Of a stretch of 64,000 nucleotides of DNA, positions 23,751 to 35,754 are shown piece by piece (position 1 is the stretch's first letter; each line of letters opens with the position of its first letter). Below the pieces are notes generated by a model. That model did not search any database. It saw nothing but the letters and a program-made list of their open reading frames with translations, and was not told where the DNA came from. Both the position numbers and the translations under genes were made by a program. This stretch comes from Adineta ricciae (Eukaryota; Rotifera; Eurotatoria; Adinetida; Adinetidae): assembly GCA_905250025.1 (NCBI GenBank), contig CAJNOJ010000021.1, positions 1 through 64,000 on the forward strand, given 5' to 3'.

Positions 23751-24275
23751 AATCTTTCCTTTTCTCTCTTGCCGTGCCATTGTAAATACGACTAATGGGT
23801 TTTGCTGAATCTCCTCTTCTTTGTCTCTCTTTCTCTCTCTCTTTGACCAGAATGAAAACGCCTGAATCCTAATCAAGAAATTGAATGTTTATTATCCTAT
23901 TGTATGTATGTTCTCAGATAACAAAACACCTAGATAGATGCGTTCTTTTTTCTTGAGGTCAAGTAAAACTAATTAATAATGATCTTTTCTTTGCTTCTCT
24001 CTGTTCTTTTCTCTTATGCACTGTTGTTTTCTTTTTCTTTTGTCATTACACAGTATTTTGTTGTATATCATCATCTATTCTGTCAGATCGTCAATGTTTT
24101 GTTTGCATGTGTGTCTAGTTGAACAAACTCTTACAAATAAGAATAACTGTGTGGTGGACAAATGACGAGATGAAATATAGACATATATCAGATTTACATC
24201 GAAAGTATTTGTTTCTTTCTTCGCAATTAAGTCAGGTGGTAAAGCATAAAAGGATCAAATCATACGTCGTCCATT
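23751..24275. other. 3' flank between convergent genes
   Basis: CT-rich and T-rich sequence after the BAZ2 stop, with no gene seen. It should contain the 3' ends of BAZ2 (plus strand) and the sphingomyelinase-like gene (minus strand). Confidence 0.5.
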
Positions 24276-25769
24276 TTAATGTGTTATTACACAACTAACG
24301 TCTTTCCGTTTTACTTCGATCAATCGAAAATGCTGAGCTTGCTCTCGATCATTCGTACATGAACATAAACGTGATGATGAATTGGTAACGTAGAAGTTTC
24401 CTGTTGCTAAACGTGTTTGTAAGATAAATGTTGAATTTGTTCCAATGCATTTTGTTGAGTTATCCGTTTGAATGATTTTTAAGTAACGATTCACTTGCTC
24501 CGTACCATATCTCATTCGGAAGTACACTGCATCCGACAAATAAAACTCCGGTTGATAGCCGTCAATTAATATCACGTGTTGTCCGGACCTTAAACAGCGA
24601 TGACGACGTGGTGTAGCATTGTTCGTTAGAATAAACAGTGAAGCTGTTTCATTCGACGAATTTCCAATGAGAATATTGCGATCCGATAGAACTATCGGCA
24701 GATCTTCATCAGCCGTGACAATTTGAACGTAAGTGAGTACGCCCGATGGTCGTTGTGGCCATTGATGTTTACTTAAATTGAAAAATCCAACGATTGGATA
24801 ATGATCTGAGAGTTCCATCAGTGGAACATTTCGTGGATTGTGAAACATGCGATTTCTACCAAGAAGTTGCCATTGCTCTGATGCCATGCGATCCATAATG
24901 AGATTGTACCAAATAATCGAATCGTCGGGTGCATTGTCCTTGTAGATAAATATATAATCTAATAACTGATTCTCCTGATGTGTTGTTGTTGTTGTCATTG
25001 CGTTGAATGAACTATCCCAAGTACACAGAACACTCGATGGATATAATTCTTGTTTTTTCACTCGCAGGATATCAATCATATTTTCATATTGCTCAGTGTT
25101 ATATTTATCAACATTAAAATCACCGAGAAGGAAAACTAATTCGTTCTTAGAGATATTTCTCTCATCAAGAAAACCAATGATTTCGTGCATTTGTTGTTCG
25201 CGTACTTCATCTTCACTGGATAAATAACATCCACTATGATCGCTCGGTTGTAAATGTGTACCAATAATATGGATAGGTATATCATGTTTGCCATATATAA
25301 TCCGTGCATAAATAAAACCACTTCGAACAAACGTGTGTCCACTGCATGTATGCCGATAGAAATATTGTGCCGCGTATATAATTGGCCACTTACTGAGAAT
25401 GGTTAAACCGCCACTGAGAAATTTCAATGAACTTCGACCTATTTCACGATTCCACGTTTCATCCCAATAACCGTCATGATCTTCATCGCCCAAAATCGGT
25501 GTGCTGTACGGATATGTATCTGCTAGTGAATCCAGAAGAATTTGACTGGGTTTCGGTTGAAATACTTCTGATAGACAGAGGATATCACTTTCACGAACGA
25601 ATTGTGATCGTGCTAATAGACGAGCTCGGGTGACTTGATCACGTTCTAATACCAACAGACTTGGTACGAACATGACATTGTAACTCATGAGAACAATTTG
25701 ACTGATATCATTCTCATCGGCCTTAGATTGACAAACGATCAATAGAGCTAGTAGTAGCAATTGTTTCAT
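24276..25769 (-). CDS. Secreted sphingomyelinase C-like phosphodiesterase
   Basis: A single exon of 497 codons in a neighbourhood where most genes have introns. Residues 1-17 (MKQLLLLALLIVCQSKA) are a clear signal peptide. Residues about 24-332 form an endonuclease/exonuclease/phosphatase fold of the neutral sphingomyelinase C type: metal-binding Asn31 and Glu68 (LCLSEVF), GTHLQ with His172, GDFNVD with Asp217 and Asn219, CTWD, and SDHYP with the catalytic Asp322-His323. It would hydrolyse sphingomyelin to ceramide and phosphocholine outside the cell. The layout resembles the secreted bacterial family more than the membrane-bound animal SMPD2/3. The ~160-residue C-terminal part has trefoil-like spacing and several N-glycosylation sites. 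Cargo and substrate are inferred from family only. Confidence 0.85.
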   Translation of the reverse strand: MKQLLLLALLIVCQSKADENDISQIVLMSYNVMFVPSLLVLERDQVTRARLLARSQFVRESDILCLSEVFQPKPSQILLDSLADTYPYSTPILGDEDHDGYWDETWNREIGRSSLKFLSGGLTILSKWPIIYAAQYFYRHTCSGHTFVRSGFIYARIIYGKHDIPIHIIGTHLQPSDHSGCYLSSEDEVREQQMHEIIGFLDERNISKNELVFLLGDFNVDKYNTEQYENMIDILRVKKQELYPSSVLCTWDSSFNAMTTTTTHQENQLLDYIFIYKDNAPDDSIIWYNLIMDRMASEQWQLLGRNRMFHNPRNVPLMELSDHYPIVGFFNLSKHQWPQRPSGVLTYVQIVTADEDLPIVLSDRNILIGNSSNETASLFILTNNATPRRHRCLRSGQHVILIDGYQPEFYLSDAVYFRMRYGTEQVNRYLKIIQTDNSTKCIGTNSTFILQTRLATGNFYVTNSSSRLCSCTNDREQAQHFRLIEVKRKDVSCVITH

Positions 25770-26009
25770 GTTAACAAATGTCGACGAAATTCAAATCGTG
25801 TTTCGATTCTTTCTTATCAATTGACATTTACAACTATTATACGTTCTTCTCTGTTGAATAGCGACATCGAGTGTTATTTTAACTTTTCGTTATTTGTATT
25901 TTACCTGTTTTATTCTAACAGATAAGGAACAAAACACATTTTCAGCTTCTTCGATCGATACCTGATTCATCGTTTCCATGCGATTATCTCGAACTACATT
26001 CTCTTGAAT

Positions 26010-27298
26010 ATGAATACAACATCAGATCACGTTCATCACTTCGCCTCATTCACTGAAACACTTTTGCTCGAATACGAAAAACAATTGATCCAAGCGACAA
26101 CAAACGAAGAAATAGATCAACTCGAAAAACGAATCAACTATATCATATCCGAAGTTGACTAATCACGATTCAACTCGCTCTTATCTACGTTTGCTTTCAG
26201 TGTTATTCTTTCAGTTAAATAGTTCATCAATTCAATTACGAGATAAACTCGATATAAAATATCATGATGTCATGAATTTCAACATTCTGCTCTTTTGATA
26301 AAACATCTCGGACAATGTCAGATTCATTCATACCGAACAATTAATCGATATTTTATCATCTAACAATTATCATTTTCTCATTTCACAATGCAAGGCAATT
26401 GAATTGAATCAAATCTCCCTACTCTCCTTACGTTTAACGTCATTTGATAACGTTCGTATCGATGAATATGTGTTAACTTTTCACGTACCTGATCTCGATT
26501 CGTTCGTTCATGCTTTTACAACCTTTTGGAAAAACTTTCCCAAAATTCATACTGTACACTTATTATGGACACAGCAGGCGATAGATTAACTTACCTTGCC
26601 AAGCGTTTTCAATTGAGTGAAATGAAAGTTTTTCCAGATTTTTGTCTGAACTCGAATGAAAAGTTGTTATTGATACGTGGAAAACGACGCGATCAAATCG
26701 TAGATTGCATCGAAGAAATTTACTACAACATCAAGATGAACAAACGAGAAAATATTCAATTCTACGATCCAGTTCATACGTCAATCAATGATATCGAACG
26801 AAGAAATCTTAAATTATAGTGCCTTTCTATCCAATCGAGATCGAAATCATTCGAATGATATTGATAATGTCAAGTACATACCATCAATCATTTAATCTAT
26901 TTTCTAAATACGAACTTTTTAGAAGTAGTGATAAGAAGGCAGATTGGTGGACCCCACGAGATAATCATTCCGAAATTATTCAAAGGGAAATCAGTGTTAC
27001 AAATATACAAGCCGGAGTGATTATCGGTAAGTGTAATCTTCAGTAGTTGCAAAGAAAAGATTCGCATTTCTAGGTTTAAATGCATCGCATATCGATCAAG
27101 TAAAACAAAACATTAGAGCGGTATGTCTATATCAATGCCAACATGAAAGATCTCAAACGAACTGTATGATTATTTAGACGCGTTCTTTGAATCTAACACT
27201 CTTTTTCTTTCAAGGTGTTCATCAAGGGAACACATGAACAAACACAACGTGCCTATGTTTCTATTACAGATCTTCTCGATAGACATAAGTATGGTTAA
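26010..27298 (+). pseudogene. Decayed hnRNP K-like KH-domain gene
   Basis: Pieces resemble poly(C)-binding hnRNP K/PCBP proteins: a KH-like helix-strand tail (SNEKLLLIRGKRRDQIVDC then IEEIYYNI, ~26.65-26.73 kb), a YDP linker, and a third KH start (REISVTNIQAGVIIG) spliced over two short introns to VFIKGTHEQTQRAYVSITDLL, ending at TAA 27298. Evidence of decay: near 26570 the frame carrying TVHLLWTQQ must shift to continue into AGDRLTYLAKRFQL; upstream, the presumed KH1 has stops; and the GxxG loops that grip RNA are lost (VIIG followed by LNAS). KH proteins bind single-stranded C-rich RNA. A diverged but live gene with introns I mis-placed remains possible. Confidence 0.5.
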
Positions 27299-27829
27299 TT
27301 ACCGCTAATGTCTCGATCGTTCAACGATAAACATAAAGGCAAATGAGACATCAAACTAATCGTATATCTATCTCGTCATTTTGTTTTTATTTAATTTGGA
27401 ATAATTTTCTGCATGAATATCCATCTAACTACCTTATTAGAAATTAATCTATAAATATCATTGACATTCACAATGATATCAAGGTTCGACCCTTTGATTG
27501 TCATTTGTTCGTGTCATCAACGACATTATACATTAGAATGTCTGAGCACACAATCAATCCTTTGAATTAGCAACTAATACGTATATCCTCTCTCGTATCC
27601 TTTTATTTTCTTTTCTTTCGTTCATACCTATCGTGAAAGAGTGTTGACCCTCACGCTTCGCGATTCGATGTCGAAGAGCTAGATGAGAAAAATTATATAA
27701 TGAACATTGATTGTATATATATATACGTATATATTTGCCTTTACTGATATTATTCATTCTTTTCTGTCATTATCTTACTTCTTATCGATTAGATCCCCGG
27801 AAGTGATTAGATTACGATTAAATTAAGTT
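27299..27829. other. Intergenic spacer
   Basis: AT-rich sequence with a TATATA run near 27715-27730 about 100 bp before the next ATG. No gene seen. Confidence 0.5.
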
Positions 27830-28770
27830 ATGCTTACAACTTCTCATTATCCCGCCAAATCGAAATTAAGTCAACAATATTGGATAGATCAGCACAGTAT
27901 TCAGATTCCCTGGTTAAATTTTCTAACATCTCAGTCCATTCCCGAAGAGACCGATTCATCGGACTACTCCCGATCGCATCGTACCGAGAGTGAGAGTTCA
28001 TCTTCATCGGAGGAGTCCTATATCATTCTTGAAATAACACAACCTGATAAAAACCAACAATTAAATTATGCTGAAATCATTGAGTGCAAACAATGTGTGC
28101 AACCGTTGATTATCGAGGTATAGCAAATCGTAATTTCGATTAATTTAATAATTCTTTTCTTGCTTAGATACCGAAGCAAGAGCGTGCAGTTGAACATCAA
28201 TGCGAACCAATTAATGAACATGAAAAAGTCATTCAACGGACAAATTTCATTCTTTTTCATGTTCCACAAAAACTCGATAAAGCCATTTCAGTTTCGGACG
28301 AAGATTTTCACATTGATATTCGACAATCGACAATAAGTCAGTATTCAATAGGAACCGACACGTTGATCGAACCGACTAAGTCGAAAACTGAAACGAAAAT
28401 TGTCAAGCATATCTATGAATTCGATGATCCTTCTAAAGAAAAATATCATCGAGTGAAAGAACAAATCAAAACGAATTCGAATACCTCTAAATCATCGACA
28501 GTACTTCGTCTAATCAAAGATCGAACACGACATGTAAAAAGCAAATATACATTATCAAATAAAGAAAACCTTTCTAGCGAGCCCGAGTTACTTAATGTGA
28601 AATATCTTGATGGGCGACCAAGTCTAAGTCATCCAAATTACTCCAATAAACCTGTCTCTCAATCAAATTTACCAACGAGCTCATCGTATGGTAAACGATT
28701 GATAAATCATGTGCAAATGTTGCTCAAGCCGAGTTCACACTCGCAAAGAACTTCTTTTCGATTGTCTTGA
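27830..28770 (+). CDS. Unknown protein, Ser-rich, two exons
   Basis: Exons 27830-28117 and 28168-28770 join in phase 0 over a 50-bp intron and give 296 residues. I do not recognise the family. The N-terminal third has an acidic Ser/Glu tract (ESESSSSSEESYIILEI); the middle contains two Cys in ECKQCVQP; the C-terminal half is basic and Ser/Thr-rich (TVLRLIKDRTRHVKSKYTLS) with no membrane segment. Codon use is like neighbouring genes, and both splice sites are consensus, so it is probably expressed. Likely a soluble, largely disordered protein. Confidence 0.7.
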
Positions 28771-29319
28771 TTGTTTTGTAATTAGAAATCGATCTATTAA
28801 ATAAATTTCTCTATCATTTGTCATGTGTGTCTATAGTTTGAATACATTTTTAATGATTGATTATTGATGAATTGGATTTATCCTACAAATCGAGGTTAAA
28901 TCAACATATTTTATCAGCGAAAAAACATCAGCAGTCAATCTGATGTCCTGTTTATTTTAAGGTTAATGATCATATCTGGCTTATGCGTCAAATTTCGTTA
29001 CAATAAGAAAAACGTATACGCTTCAGATGGTCTAAGATCATGCGAAGGAGAGGAAAAAAGTCATGACGCTCATCAATCATCATGAAATTTAATAAATAGA
29101 CTCGACGTTCTCGTGTGTGGAGAAAGGATCGAAATCAATGTTGGAATTTCACTGCATATGTATGTATATAGATCGGAAAAAAATATGTCCATAACAATGA
29201 CATAAATGTGTTTGTGTGAGAAATGTAAGTACAAACAACGATCAAGGTAAAATATTCACAGTTAGAAATCGAGAACATAATTAATACAAAAGAAAAGAAA
29301 ATGAAACGAATTTCAATGA
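28771..29319. other. 3' flank between convergent genes
   Basis: AT-rich; an AATAAA occurs about 30 bp after the upstream stop. No gene seen before the PTPN9 stop on the other strand. Confidence 0.5.
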
Positions 29320-32300
29320 CTATTTACGAAGTTTTCTGTACGTGCCATTAAGACCAGGCGATGGCATCGAGGAGTTCTGTTCAATGGTGACTCGTTGTCG
29401 AGGAGTGGCGGGTAAATGTCGTTCATCATTTAACGATATTCCTCCATTGGATTTTCTCATTCGATGAGTGAATGATTCTTGTAAGTTTATAAATTTCGTT
29501 GTATTAATCAGTGGAATGCTAAGTGTTTGATTGGTTTCTAATGGTCTAGAACTAATTGTTAATTCTAAACTTGTTAAACGATCTTGAATAGCTCGTTGTT
29601 GTTTGATAAAGTCCATTAATGCTAGATGAGCAAAAAGATATTGATCTTCCGTTTGAACACTACCAGCGCGTTCATGTCTCATTCTAACTACTGTTGATGG
29701 AATATCAATAAGTTTCTCTTCTAAGTATCGTTTAATGCCAATATCGATAGCACAGAATGTTCCTGTGCGTCCAATACCAGCTGAACAATGAAGGAGAATG
29801 GGAGCAGTTGTTTTAGTTAATTGTTTGTAATGTTCAACTTTTTCAAGAAATAACAATGCATCTTTTGTTCCGCTTGGTATGCCATGATCGGGCCATTTGA
29901 TATAATGTGCATGATAGATTGTTCGTATTTCCGAATGATTTTTCTTCTTTAGTAACAATGTCGTAATGACAAAACTATCGTATTTTTCAGATTTTTCGTT
30001 TTGAATATGATATAAACCGCTTGTGTAGCTTTCACTTGCTTCCATTGGCCAATAAGGATAACATTTCATCATACCGGATTCACGGATATTTGTTGTCATG
30101 ACTATAATGGAGATGTTCTCTTGCCAAACCATACGCCAAAAGTCTTTCACTGTATTTTGTAGTGGTCCTGAAAAAGCAAATCGAGTAGTTCAAGTTCTAT
30201 TTTCATTATTAGATTTACCCTGAGTAAATATATATGCTTTTTCTTGATTATTATATCCGCTAACATAATTAGCATTAATAAAATCATGTTTATCGTCGCC
30301 ATCTGGCTGAAGCTTAACGCGAGTTAATTCACCAGGTAGAACATCTCGATAGCGAGACTTATCAGTATTTTTTTCATCTCTAGAAACGACTCGATGAACT
30401 AAAGGGTTACTCTTCAGATGAAATTTCGTCTTACTTTGCAACATGAGTATCCTTAGCAGGAGGATTGGGCATTTTACGATATTCATGTCGAATTTCTGCA
30501 TGTGTCTTCGACAAAAATTCCGTTTCATTCAATGCTTTATAAACATTTGTTATGGTTGACCGTTTTGTATCTCGCTTGAAATCTCGAGGATCATTTCCAT
30601 TCATATTAACTTTTATATCGGCTTCTTGTTGGCCAGGATACACACGATAGGTATTGTTAACATTGCGTTCCGTTGGACTAGATGGCAGAGAAGAAATTCA
30701 AGTGAGAACAGACCGAAGGATTAGCAGATTTCTAGTTAGAACCTTGAGAGATTATATGCTCGGAACTATTTTTGTCATTTTATGATTACATGAAGAAAAA
30801 AAAAGAAGAGAAGGCTCTTGTTTAGACGTGTTACAACACAGACCGGATAGGTATGCATTCGTTGTTAAAAAGAAGGAATAGGAAATCGGAGTAGCGCGTT
30901 GAATAGAGCGGAAAAATGAAATGAAAGTCTAAAAATATCGAGTGAGTTAGTTAGAATGATGTGGAAGAGAAAAGAAAACATGCAGACAACACTCCATTCC
31001 TTTCTATCTAACCTCCTTCCAGTGAAAAGATAAGGCTGAAGTTTCTGCTGATGACACTTATCAGATCTGGGCTTACCGGATGAAAAGAAAAAGAATAAAA
31101 AGCGGTTTTTGATTCAGAAACATATCAACTATCGTGTCGAGTATTAATAAATCGACAATAAGTCAACTGACATACACATCTGGGCGTGCTTTCCTTTTAT
31201 TTTCTTTTATGCTTACAGGTAAAGTATGTACTGGAAGAGACGAATGATAAAATAGTGGCTTACTCATCGAAGTTTTCCTTTCGAATGTAAGTTGACGAAT
31301 TTACCATAGGCGATTCGTCTTCCGACAGATTATCATTTGACCGTGGACGTTTATCATTATCGCTCGATGACGATGATTCACGTTTTCGTATGCGAATTTT
31401 GGTAGAGGCATCGTTAAGATGTCGTAATGAGACAAGTGTTAGAAGTGATGCTGGCGAAGTTGTTGCTTTTTCTGGACTACAATAATCGGAATTAACAATG
31501 AGAATATTATTCGATGATTTTGTCGTCAATGGTTGATAATCTTTAAAATAATATGGATGACATATCGAGTGCGGATCTGTAACTTTGGCCGCACATAGCT
31601 GATACCGAGCATCGCCAGTATCAGTCGAATCAAATTGTCCACCTAATGCAATAGGAATCTTATCTAATGTGTAGCTACATTGTATCATCAGATGATCACG
31701 CATTTGATCGATGGAATATAACGTAACCTTGAATTAGAAAAAAAATGAACATATTTAATAAAGTTTTGATGGATTCACGTCTGTGCAGGAATATATTGTG
31801 AATATATACGAGCATACATATGTGCACTAGTGTACAACTAACAAATTCTACGATACTACATGTTCAACTAGGATGAACTATGTGGATATTCTCACCCTAT
31901 CACGAAGTTTTTGACTTAAAAAAATTGCGAGTACCTTATACACTACTCTGAACCATTTCGGTGCCGAAACAATAAATAAATTTTTCAACATTGCTGGATA
32001 TCCGCCCTAAAGAGAAAGAATGCCAAGTTATTCGGGTGCAAACGAAAAACAAAACGAAGAATTACTTGAAGAAGTTTCAAGATCTTTTTACTTAAATTCA
32101 TATCAAACTGCGTTGCGGAACAGTTCTGCATATTGTAAATGAAATTTAAACCATTTTGTTGAACTTCAATGCTGAACAATCAGACAGATAGTTTTTTGAC
32201 GAATAGCCAGTCCTTCCTTACCTCTCGGTTGCCACATCCAATTGACAAATCAATGCTTGCAAAATAATCAATTCTCGTTCTTGTAACGAAAGTGTCATAG

Positions 32301-33609
32301 TTGATAAGAGACTCTCAAGATTTGTTGCAGAAAAGATCACAGTCAGCGGTTGAGTTAGAATTTGTGGCTAAAATCGGAAAGAAAAGTAAAATTTTAGTCA
32401 TTATCGAGAACGAGAATAGAAAGTGTACCAATGAAAAGAATTTGCCGGATTGAATTTCACGAATGAGATGAGGATTATTAATCCAAATATGATCGAGATT
32501 TTCAGTTTTTCGAAGATTCTACAACAACGAAATATAAAGCATCGTTTTCTTTTTTCGAAAGTATCTCGACGAACTTCGTGTGTTGTATACAATTCAATAG
32601 CACGACTAACATCAAACTTTGATGGAATGAGAAATTTCATCGCTGTATTCCATTTGACACGTGCTTCGTCGGTGGTTGAATTAGTTGGCCAGCCCATTCG
32701 TTTGAGGAAATCTTCAACAGTCTAAATAAAGAAAAGAGCAGTTTCTTCTTCGTCTATTCTTTCAATCAAACATATAATTGTTTTGATTACATCAGAAATA
32801 TTTTAAACTAAAAGCTTAAGGAAATCCGGTATTAATAAGAGAGTTCTCTTCCAGTTTCATAAGATTGTATAACATACTTCCTTTTCATTGACTTGACATT
32901 TTATTAATTTTGCGAACAGCTGATAGAGAGACATTCTATCATGCGCATTCATATTCGAAAAGTCAGTATGTCAGTCAAATTGGTACTCAAGGATACATGA
33001 TATATGAAAGTAAAAGAGAAAGTCTTCAATATTGCATGCTCTTTTTCTGTTTAATAATACTATTTCTGTTGACATTGAATGTGCAATCAAGAAAACTGAA
33101 AGATTTCTTTTTGTATTAAAAAGGAGGTTAGTTGTTTCACTACGCACGCATGTTTGTCTGTCTGTACATACATGAGTCGATTGTGTATAAGAATCGTGAT
33201 CGGTCAAAACGTCGCTCAACGGACGATATCTAAGGAGATTGACAGGAGCTTTACTATGTGTATGACTACCACTGATAACATTGCTTGTTTGTCCTCCTGC
33301 GACAGCATTCGTCATTGACGACGTTTTAAATGGTTTCATTGCAAACGAACGTATTAAAGAGAAGATATCCGTTGACGCTGAATGTCGATTGTGAATCGAG
33401 TTTGTTGATGACAATGATGATGATGTGTTAATTTGTGTTGGATATTTCACACGCCGATAACGTGTTGGTGTTGACATTGACGACGTTCCTAATACTGTTG
33501 ATGTTGCTGAAGAAAGACGTATGGTATCTTTAGGTAATTTCGCGCGTGTTGATTCGTAGAGCGAACATTGATTTTGAAAATAATGTTCGTCGAATACATC
33601 AGCGGACAT
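29320..33609 (-). CDS. PTPN9: PTPN9/MEG2-type tyrosine phosphatase with CRAL-TRIO domain
   Basis: Ten exons: 33172-33609, 32575-32721, 32429-32518, 32222-32367, 32066-32171, 31896-32006, 31264-31727, 30435-30677, 30219-30409 and 29320-30167 (~927 residues). A CRAL-TRIO/Sec14 lipid-binding domain comes first (KWNTAMKFLIPSKFDVSRAI, GLNFIYNMQNCSATQFDMNL, KWFRVVYKVLAIFL, IPIALGG). A Ser-rich linker follows, then a complete PTP domain with KxRYRDVLP, FINANYV, DFWRMVWQENISIIVMTT, the WPDHGIPS loop, signature HCSAGIGRTGT with catalytic Cys, and QTEDQYLF. This pairing is diagnostic of PTPN9, which sits on secretory vesicles and links phosphoinositides to dephosphorylation. The 146-codon Ser/Thr-rich first exon is in phase but not found in vertebrate members and is less certain. 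The exon 8/9 junction needs a 25-nt intron. Confidence 0.9.
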
Positions 33610-35754
33610 AGTAAATTAGTTGGTTTATTGCTACTTGCCTTTCTATGTTTTTGGTTATTTTTCTCTAAAGCTTTCGTTTACAATATTGGATAATTAGAGG
33701 AAACGATCATGACAAATGACAAGGTGAGTAAAATAACGCAAGCGGAACGTGATGAAATGGTAAGTGTGAGTAAATTAGCTCACGTTGGCTGCCTTTTTCC
33801 GTTCGGGAAAAAACGAAAAAAGTTCAAGCAAAGGAAACGGTTTGAGACGTAAGACGACTACGACGACGAAAAATATTATGTTTATTTAGACTTCGACTCG
33901 TCTGTTCTCTTCTTCTTCTTCTTCTTTTACGTCGTTTTTTTCTCGTCATACAGGTGAAAGAAAAAAGACCTGAGCCGATAAGTGTCCTCTCTCTCTCCTG
34001 TTCCCCTTTCTTCCCTCCTTTCTCGTTGTTCTTTTCCATTGTACATCATTCGCGTGGGTTTCGCATGCTCCGATGTCTTTTTTTTTGTATTTCAGTCTAT
34101 TGTGTCCGATTGCATGCTTGCTTGAATGCAGACAATACGGTGTCTACTAGTTCATTTTTTCTTTTGGGAAGGTTGTCATCATAAAAAAGAAAATCGGAGA
34201 CGATGGGAAGGAAAAAAGAGACATGCAGGTTCATCATACAACTAATCATCGAAACCATATGATTGTGTATAGTCCACTCACGGGATACTATAGTAAAGAA
34301 AGAAAATTGATTCAACATTTGTATGCTTTTGTTACGCGTTACGTCGTTATGTTTAACAAAACATTACGAATAGAAATAACACAAAAAAAGACAGAAATGG
34401 ATACTCTGTCTTGTTTGATCCTATTCTTTGTGTTGTCTTGTATACCTGCTGTCTGCAAGACGAGACGATGAATGAACTCTCTGATCGCATTTTTCTTCTT
34501 CTTTTTTTTGCTCTCAGTATGTTTACAAACTGTTGCACAAGATAATTTCGTATTCGTAATGAGTAATGATACTAACCTCGTCAAAATAATGATAATTTAA
34601 TGATGTTGACGATGATGATGATGATGACGACGACATTTGACAATGACAAGTACATGAGTTAAGAAAACCGCCGAAATATTTGCTCATTCGATGTTGTATA
34701 CGTCGTGCTGCTAGTAACATTTGTTTGTCATGTTGTTTCCTCCTATGGAAAAAAAAGAAAAGTGATGCTCATGTTCAGTTTGCGTGAATATGTGCGTCTT
34801 CATTTTGACCGGGTGAGCGATGCTATCGGCAAAAAAAAAGGAAGGAGGACGAAAGAGAGTGAGCGAGTGAGTAAAGAAGAAAGTATTAGAGTTTCTTTTT
34901 CTTTGCGCTTGTGAAATTAGAGTGTTGCTCCATATAACAACATAACTATCTCTTTACAAAAAATTTCCCTCTTGGCGTTCGTCTTTCGTTGACTGAATAT
35001 TTATCACGACGTTTATGCAACAATCAGAAGCCAGAGGAGAGGGAGAGAGTGTGTGTGCGTGGGAAACAACATAAAAATCAAAACAAATACATACTCAAAC
35101 TCCCTTCAATATTGTTTCTTCTCTCTCATCTTCATTCTCGAGAAAAAGAAATGAGAAGCAAGTCGATTCCTTCTGACGTAATTTGTCCTTCAGATTTCTA
35201 ATTTCATTTTCTAGAAAATTACATTCATATCCAAATCCTTATCTATGTCATTATCGAGTATTGAACATGACTTCACATATCTAATGCGAGATTCATTTCT
35301 TTTTTCATCTACTTCGACATGCCCAAAATTCTCGTTCGGATCGATGTTCCATTCCAGTAAATAAGCTTTGAATATTCTCGAATTGAACACTTTTATTCAT
35401 GAACAGATACACACAAATTGACGATAAAGAGACAAAAAATAGAGAAAAAACAACAACAACAACAATGATAAGTGATAAGTGATAAACAAAGTGTAGACAG
35501 AGAGAGAGAGAGGGAAAACAACGAGAAGTAAACAACACTATTTTTGATTATTGAATATAAATAGAGACGAAATTCGAGTGGCACTGTTCGGATGGGTCGA
35601 TAACGTCGTAACAAAAAGAGAGAGAGAGAGAAAGTCAGAAGAGATTCATCTGAATGGTGCAGTAAAGCTCGAAATTTTTCCATCAAAATAAGCAAAAACG
35701 ATTCCTGAGATCCAATTAGTGGTGATTTGGTACAGATGTGTCAACAGAAAAAGA
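33610..35754. other. Spacer between SHC and PTPN9
   Basis: About 2.1 kb with many AGAG, TCTTC, GATGAT and poly-A/T tracts. Open frames seen are low-complexity. No gene; probably the PTPN9 promoter and SHC 3' flank. Confidence 0.5.

Noticed and set aside
31896..32006. A 20-nt intron in the PTPN9 CRAL-TRIO region (GTACTC...TTAAG)
   Set aside because: Reading straight through keeps the frame and gives the expected family sequence, so no intron is needed.
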